The position numbers and the translations under genes are program-made. Below the pieces are notes generated by a model. It was not told where the DNA came from. It saw only the letters and a program-made list of their open reading frames with translations, and ran no database searches. DNA of 64,000 nucleotides from Halichondria panicea (Eukaryota; Porifera; Demospongiae; Suberitida; Halichondriidae): positions 1,569,001 through 1,633,000 of the forward strand of contig NC_087391.1 of assembly GCF_963675165.1 (NCBI RefSeq). The letters run 5' to 3'. Of the stretch, positions 58,901 to 64,000 are shown piece by piece (the stretch's first letter is position 1; every line of letters begins with the position of its first letter).

Positions 58901-61474
58901 CGGACAAAAGAAGACGGGTGGTATGAGTTCATTCGTTTGGCTGAAAACAAACATGGAGGAGATCCGAATAGAGTACTCAACCTCACCGAGAGAGCAAGAA
59001 TTGATGAAAGTATAATAATTGTGTAATGTAAGTAACATGACCAGTATGTATGTGCAACACTGCAGGTGTGTACCATCAGTATGATAGCATGGTGTTCCCA
59101 AGGGATGCACTGATAACAAGGGGTCTTAGTGAAAGAGTTATATCCGGTGTGAAAAATTTGTTCCCTTGGTGGAAGAAGGATGAAGCAATTTCAAAGGATA
59201 ACCTTGAAGTTCCTGAATATCACATAATATTGCAAAATTGTCTCATGTTCTACATCGATGCTAGTTATAAAGGAATCATTTCTACTGGCCAATTTTCAGA
59301 CTCTATTCCTATTACAATGGTTGTTCAAGGAATTTATCACATCTTCACTTGTTTGCTTGAAAGTCAGTTTACACACGATGATGGTCCTCGGATTTTTTCC
59401 TTTAAACCATGGCTTAAAAATCAACCGTTACAAGAGGTATATTGATTGTTGAATTTGTATGATGCGAAATTTATTCTATTGTTATTTAGGCCATCGTTCG
59501 TGTATTAAATTCTGCCATACTTCCAAATGGAGAAACCAAGCAGTTGATGTGTGCTATCTTCATCTTGTCGTGCATATCAGAATTGGATATTCCATTCTAC
59601 ACTCAAGGTTTTCAAAGTCTCTCTTCTAAATTACTAAGGTTGATGTGTGCATATGGAGAAGAGGATGGCTTTACTGAGAAGTGGTCAGAGTTAAAGCAAG
59701 TTTTCAAAAACGGGAGTAACAGGCACGTAATTTTGTTATAATGTATAATTCATAGTGTATATAATTCTAACTCATAAATTATTAGGAGACGGATTGGTGG
59801 GATTGCTGGTCGTATGTTGAAGTACATTTCTGAGCAACAAGCAACAAATTTAGAATGGATGTACGGCTTACCTCTTCATAACTTTTTGATGGAAAATTCA
59901 GAACCATTTGACAGTATTAATTCAATGAGTGTGGATGTTCTTATGAATAACTGGAAGAAATTGGCTCATATTCTATTAAGTATCAGAGGAAAATTTGCTG
60001 GAAATCGTCAGCTCGCGTAAGGCACTGAGTTTTACTGCACGTTATTTATGTTTGTTATATGCAGGTTTATGCAGTACTTTCCAAGTATGTTCTTCCTCAT
60101 GAAGATGGACCCTCTCACTTTTCAAGCATTTGTATTCATTTGCCCTGATCATGAGCTTGGCAGTCTTTTTGCTTTGATTTCGCCGCATGTTGCTACTACG
60201 TGGGTCTTATACCTTCTTCATGAGTTCCGTTATAGACCATCAACCAAAGATGATGTAAGTCATGTATATACCGTGCTCTACCGAGATTACACCCACCCTA
60301 ATTGCATGCTACAAAGCAGCTATAGGCTTAATTTCGAAAACAGTTAGTTTTGCCTCGAAATTAAACCCACTCATTAAGGAATAAGTCTTTGTCTCATGCC
60401 TGCCAGCTCTTGTATTTCTTGAAATACAATGAATATACATCAATATGCAACAATATGGTAATGCATGGGTAAATAGCTAGGTATAAAGAGTATTATTATT
60501 ATAAAGATTCTGCATCAGAAGGTTGTTCTTTGTAACTGTCTTCAGAGAAGATTGTCCTTGTCTTTGTCTCTTATACGAGTAAGTATTAGTATAATTATAT
60601 CTATATAGCTATTATATCTAGCTATATTCAGAGCTAACCAGCTTACACAATAAATTATAAACAGCTAAACCTTTTCTTGACAACTTGCTCACTGACAACT
60701 GCATCACTTTTCCTGCATGGTGGGCGTATTCTCGAGGCAAATTAGCCTATGTAGGAACTTTTTATACTCAAAAGTGGGAATGGGCGTAATTTCGGACGTG
60801 GGCGTAATCTCGGTAGAGTACGGTATATACTTTTTGACATCAGCATTTCACTGAATTCTTAATACTATATTTAGGCAACAAAGTTGGCTAGCTGGCTGAG
60901 TGTAATCCAAAAGAATATCTCTTCAAATCTCGAAAGGTTTATATAATTATTATGTATATGTATGTGCATAAATTTAGTTTTATTCATGTTGTAGTGATCT
61001 ATTGCATCTCATGGAGTCGACAGTTCTCCTTTTCAAGAGATGTACTGCCAGTATGAAGAGCTCTGATGATCACTGTTTACAACTTCTTAGATCTGTGATT
61101 TCAAATTCTCTAGAGTCTTTTTCCTGCTACAGCTATGTCCACACTGCTAATAATATGTCTATTATTCAAACAAAAATTGAAGCAATTCAGCAACTGCTCC
61201 AAAGTTGGCTCTCTTCCCATGAAGTAGTTGGAGGAAACATGTTTGGCTACGGCCCACAATATCGAAAAAAATTCCTGTTGAAGAGCCGTGTTGAAGTAAA
61301 GGTAACTCAATCATATTTATTTATTACCCTGCCAACTTAAATTCTGTGTTATGTACATGTACGTTACATATATAGATTTGGAAGTGCTTTCTTTCCGCAA
61401 AGTGTTCTAGCAATGAAGTGGAAACTAAATGGCAACAAGCAATGGAAGTTGTTTTGAAGGGGCGATTGAGTAAG
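55972..61474 (+). CDS. RNF213: RNF213/mysterin-like protein, N-terminal part
   Basis: Exons in phase: 55972-56850, 57782-58327, 58386-58531, 58583-58741, 58795-59009, 59066-59436, 59490-59722, 59786-60016, 60065-60254, 60875-60936, 60995-61301, 61376-61474. N-terminal zinc ribbon (WWRCTNPVC...VCPFCTT), a Pro-rich region of about ten 9-residue repeats (ENPTPGPPE, 27-bp units, 56476-56700), a second zinc ribbon (CLYCEKH...CAGCGH), a Lys-rich stretch, then a CBM20-like domain as in RNF213 (VTVNLIFHVII, FGNDELGSWE, KIPYKYVVF) and the helical arm (YDSMVFPRDA...). Human RNF213 is a giant AAA-RING ubiquitin ligase that senses lipopolysaccharide and lipid droplets. No AAA or RING exon is seen by 64000; the gene may continue beyond or be truncated. 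The exon ending at 59722 needs a GC donor (AACAG/gcacgt). Confidence 0.75.
57225..57425 (-). repeat. Repeat copy in RNF213-like intron 1
   Basis: Reverse complement of 27210-27365. It includes gcagcactataaaaggacctcc and gcacaatttaattcacgatgca-like ends. Confidence 0.65.
60269..60825. mobile_element. MITE with taccgtgctctaccgagattac ends
   Basis: 5' taccgtgctctaccgagattacacccacc. The 3' end gggcgtaatctcggtagagtacggta is its inverse. 557 bp, in an RNF213-like intron. Inner ctcgaaattaa/ttctcgaggc blocks are also inverted. Confidence 0.8.
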
Positions 61475-62165
61475 GTTAGTTGCATAACCCACTGCCAATC
61501 CTAGGTTTTATTTGTATGCATGTAATCATAACTACAGCTAGGTCTGCGATTTCATTGTTTAGCTCATTTTGCCTGCTCAAGTTGTGAAATTAATGTTATT
61601 CATAGCGTTTCTAATTACTTGCAAGTGAATTTTTCAATTATCTGCAAGTAGCAATTTTACCCTCTCACAGAAATATAGCAGAAATTAATACTCGCTGAAA
61701 TAATTATGTCATCTTAACCCTTTCCCAGCTTTAATTAAATATTAAAACAAGAAAATACTACATATTTTTCTTTAAAAATGCGTATCTCATGAACCATACA
61801 TTGAAATCACTCGTAACTATTTCCTACAGGTAGCCCAGACCCCGGGGGTATCTTGATACCATCATCGTTACCTAGCAACAGACCACCCCCAACTAATTAG
61901 CTATTGTTTATAAACATTCACAATTATGTACACAAACAATATGCACTAAATAAGTGTTCTCACGGTGACATGGTTCAATCAGGATTTGCAGAAACTTGTC
62001 TATGAGGTAGTATCGGCAGACGCTCTTTTCCCGGGAAATGTTTTCTTCACCTACACACGTTTACAAGTTCAATGGTGGCTCATGATGTCAACTGCTGATG
62101 TAACTAGCCTAAACAAACTTATATTGAAGCTAGGAAGAGTACAGATGCTACTCTATAGTTACTTA
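61475..62165. other. Possible further RNF213-like exon, uncertain
   Basis: A frame at 61965-62183 on the plus strand gives DLQKLVYEVVSADALFPGN. An acceptor at 61982 would be in phase with the previous exon. I cannot tell whether it is coding. Confidence 0.2.
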
Positions 62166-62467
62166 CCAGGTCCAGGAACTTGATCCGTCTCAAGAGCTTC
62201 ATGAGCTTCTTCCTCTGGCTCTTTATTTTCTAGCTTGAACTCTGAGGAGTAGCTTCCTATCTGGTTATGATCCCAGTCACTCCCCTATGACTCAACAGGG
62301 CCATAGGCATCGATATCCTCACTGTCTAGCTGCACTAGAGCCTCGCTAAGATTATGATACGAAGATCTTGTAGCAATTATCAATTGGTCACTTTTCTTTT
62401 GACAATACTGTATGAAGCGTACCTCGAGGCAGCACAATGAAAATGCCACGTGAAAAAAAAAGCTCAA
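62165..62467 (-). pseudogene. Possible relic exon with one in-frame TAG
   Basis: Read on the minus strand, LSEALVQLDSEDIDAYGPVES is followed by TAG and then continues in the same frame as GSDWDHNQIGSYSSEFKLEN and an acidic stretch, ending at a good donor (CCTG/gtaagt). It looks like degraded coding DNA of unknown origin, perhaps a transposon gene. Confidence 0.25.
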
Positions 62468-62796
62468 TGTGCATGTGCTGGTACCTACAGCGTATGCATA
62501 GCTTCAACACAGCCCGCACACTCATTTTTTGAAAATTAACAGTAGCCATAATGCCTATAGGCGGCTAAAGCGGTGAAAGGATTAAAGTATGTGAAGTTTG
62601 GGAAAAGCGGGTATAATTTTTGTGGTTGAGCAACAGTTCATGGGATATATTTTTGTGGCTGCGTGCATGCAGGTAAAGGTTTTTTATTCGTGGGTAAAAT
62701 AATATCACAAGTATTCAATCCACAAAAAACTACAAGATTTTTACCCCCTTCCCTAAAAATTGCCTGATAATTATGTTGAAGCCATAAATTACATAA

Positions 62797-62937
62797 TAGT
62801 TAGACACTGTTTTGGAGGTGTGTATGGGATTTAGAAGCCCAAGGCACTGATTTAGTATCCCGAGCGTAGCGAGGGTACTACAAGTGGCTGAGGGCTTCTA
62901 AATCACATGGACACCGACAAACAGTGTCTAACTCATT
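62797..62937. repeat. Foldback element
   Basis: ttagacactgttt...ggatttagaagccc is matched inverted by gggcttctaaatc...aaacagtgtctaa. 141 bp. No gene nearby. Confidence 0.75.
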
Positions 62938-63477
62938 TAGATACTAGTGTGCATGCCCAAACTGCTTTACTACAATGCAATTACTTGACAACGGAATACT
63001 AGGTATACTAAGTCCCATAGTATACCTGCTGCACTTTTCCCATGTACTTCCCATGTAGATCTTATCAACTAGTGTCTAAAGTTTATTATTATACCTTACT
63101 CGTACTATAGCCTCGATCCCAGGCTCAAGAAAGAATAGAGGTAAAGTTAAGAAAAGGAGAGCCTGGTATGCGAAGTCACGTGCATGACGGTAGAAGGGTA
63201 GAAGGGTAAAATTGAGCGTGGGCAGGTAGACGTTGAGATATTGGACTGTCCACCTCGATCTCTTTGACTAATAAACTTTGTGGGCAGGACTGTACTGGTG
63301 ACATGCATGACCATAGACTTGGAATTGGCAAGCAGTTTATGTGTTATATAAGCTTGCTAGCTATATTTGCTAGTACTAGATTGTCTAGATCTAACTAGAT
63401 TCTACTATTTATATTCAGTTTTGTTGTGCCATGCTGAGCTAGATTTGCTAGATCTGCTAGATTAATAGCTTAGTCAT

Positions 63478-64000
63478 CATTATGCCTCGGTGCACATGTG
63501 CAAGCGAGGTATACGGTAGTGTATGTGTGTCTGTGTAGACTGCTACAGCTGCTCAAGGATGAATGAAGAGTTTTTATAGGCTTCTAGTCATGTTTACTTG
63601 GATTTCAATTCATGGATTTGCAAAATAATGCTTCGTTCTCGAGTTATGCCTAGTTTTGCTTACTTGGAATGCCATTGCAGCCTTTTCAGAAGAGCAGTAG
63701 CCAAACTTGTTTACCAAGTTTTGCTACTCTACTTAGTATAGTTAGCTCTAGCACTACAACACTAGCTATTGGTAGCTGCAAGAGTGAGAAGAGAGCTGCA
63801 AGGCTCTGCTGATGCAGCCATTAATTTTAGACTTTAACTTTTGGCATCAATCATTTTTAACAACAATCATGGTCGATCATTACCCATGCATGTACTCTTC
63901 GAGTTGCATGCAGCAAGTTCATTATGTAGTAGCTTTATGTTATGTAGCTTTGGCATCTCCACCGAGGCATCAGCACCTGCGGTGCTTTCATTTATCTAGG
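63478..64000 (+). repeat. Dispersed repeat, running to the window end
   Basis: cattatgcctcggtgcacatg...aagcgaggtatacggtagtg...accgaggcatcagcacc matches 22497-22990 over most of its length. Between 62940 and 63477 only AT-rich DNA and a short inverted pair (agcctcgatcccaggctc / gagcctggta, 63110-63170) are seen. Confidence 0.7.

Noticed and set aside
1-64000. tRNA or rRNA genes
   Set aside because: I saw no convincing cloverleaf with A and B boxes and no rRNA-like sequence; a covariance-model scan would be needed to exclude tRNAs.

Overview
The window is animal nuclear DNA. Genes are intron-rich with GT-AG splice sites, introns are mostly 40-1000 bp, intergenic spacers are very short, and the DNA is AT-rich and full of small inverted-repeat elements. 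The gene set (Syntaxin-5, ZIP9, mitochondrial PNPase, ARV1, ChaC, Fringe-like GT31, arylsulfatase A, GalNAc-transferase, an RNF213-like protein, a RING/death-domain protein) is metazoan. The compactness and the ACCGTATAGCGGG-type elements suggest a demosponge (Amphimedon-like). That taxonomic call is inference, not proof. All exon models were read by eye from splice sites, reading phase and family similarity.

Region 1 (1-16.5 kb) holds mostly damaged genes. It has a degenerate copy of the Syntaxin-5 3' end (about 50-690), a GT92 glycosyltransferase with several lesions (minus, 2665-3950), the 3' half of the axonemal dynein light chain DNAL1 with two frameshifts (plus, 5729-6368), a polypeptide GalNAc-transferase with in-frame stops and a 1-bp insertion (minus, 7110-12300) and an arylsulfatase A gene with one frameshift (plus, 12462-14844). 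The GT92-to-ARSA stretch lies between two direct copies of a 1.3-1.4 kb dispersed repeat (875-2175 and 15075-16490). Each repeat copy carries a fragment of the last Syntaxin-5 exon.

Region 2 (17-39.3 kb) is gene-dense and mostly intact. It has a first Fringe-like gene (plus, 17275-23765, last exon not found), STX5 (minus), a METTL21-type methyltransferase (plus), a CHAC2-like gamma-glutamylcyclotransferase (minus), ARV1 (plus) and a second Fringe-like gene (minus, 36155-39296). Neighbours are mostly head-to-head or tail-to-tail with spacers of 70-340 bp, suggesting shared promoters. The gene content leans toward secretory-pathway and membrane functions: Golgi SNARE, Golgi/ER glycosyltransferases, lipid transport.

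Region 3 (39.9-55.5 kb) has SLC39A9/ZIP9 (minus), a ten-exon gene that joins a transposase-like region to a RING finger and a C-terminal death domain (minus, 42901-46225), and, divergent from it across about 95 bp, mitochondrial PNPase/PNPT1 (plus, 27 exons, 46321-55474) with three S1 domains instead of one.

Region 4 (55.9-64 kb) begins an RNF213/mysterin-like gene (zinc ribbons, Pro-rich 9-residue repeats, CBM20-like domain, helical arm). Twelve exons can be followed to 61474. The AAA and RING parts are not seen, and the rest of the window is mainly repeats. The strongest candidates for something undescribed are the transposase-RING-death fusion, the triple-S1 PNPase, and the dispersed repeat that has captured a Syntaxin-5 tail.
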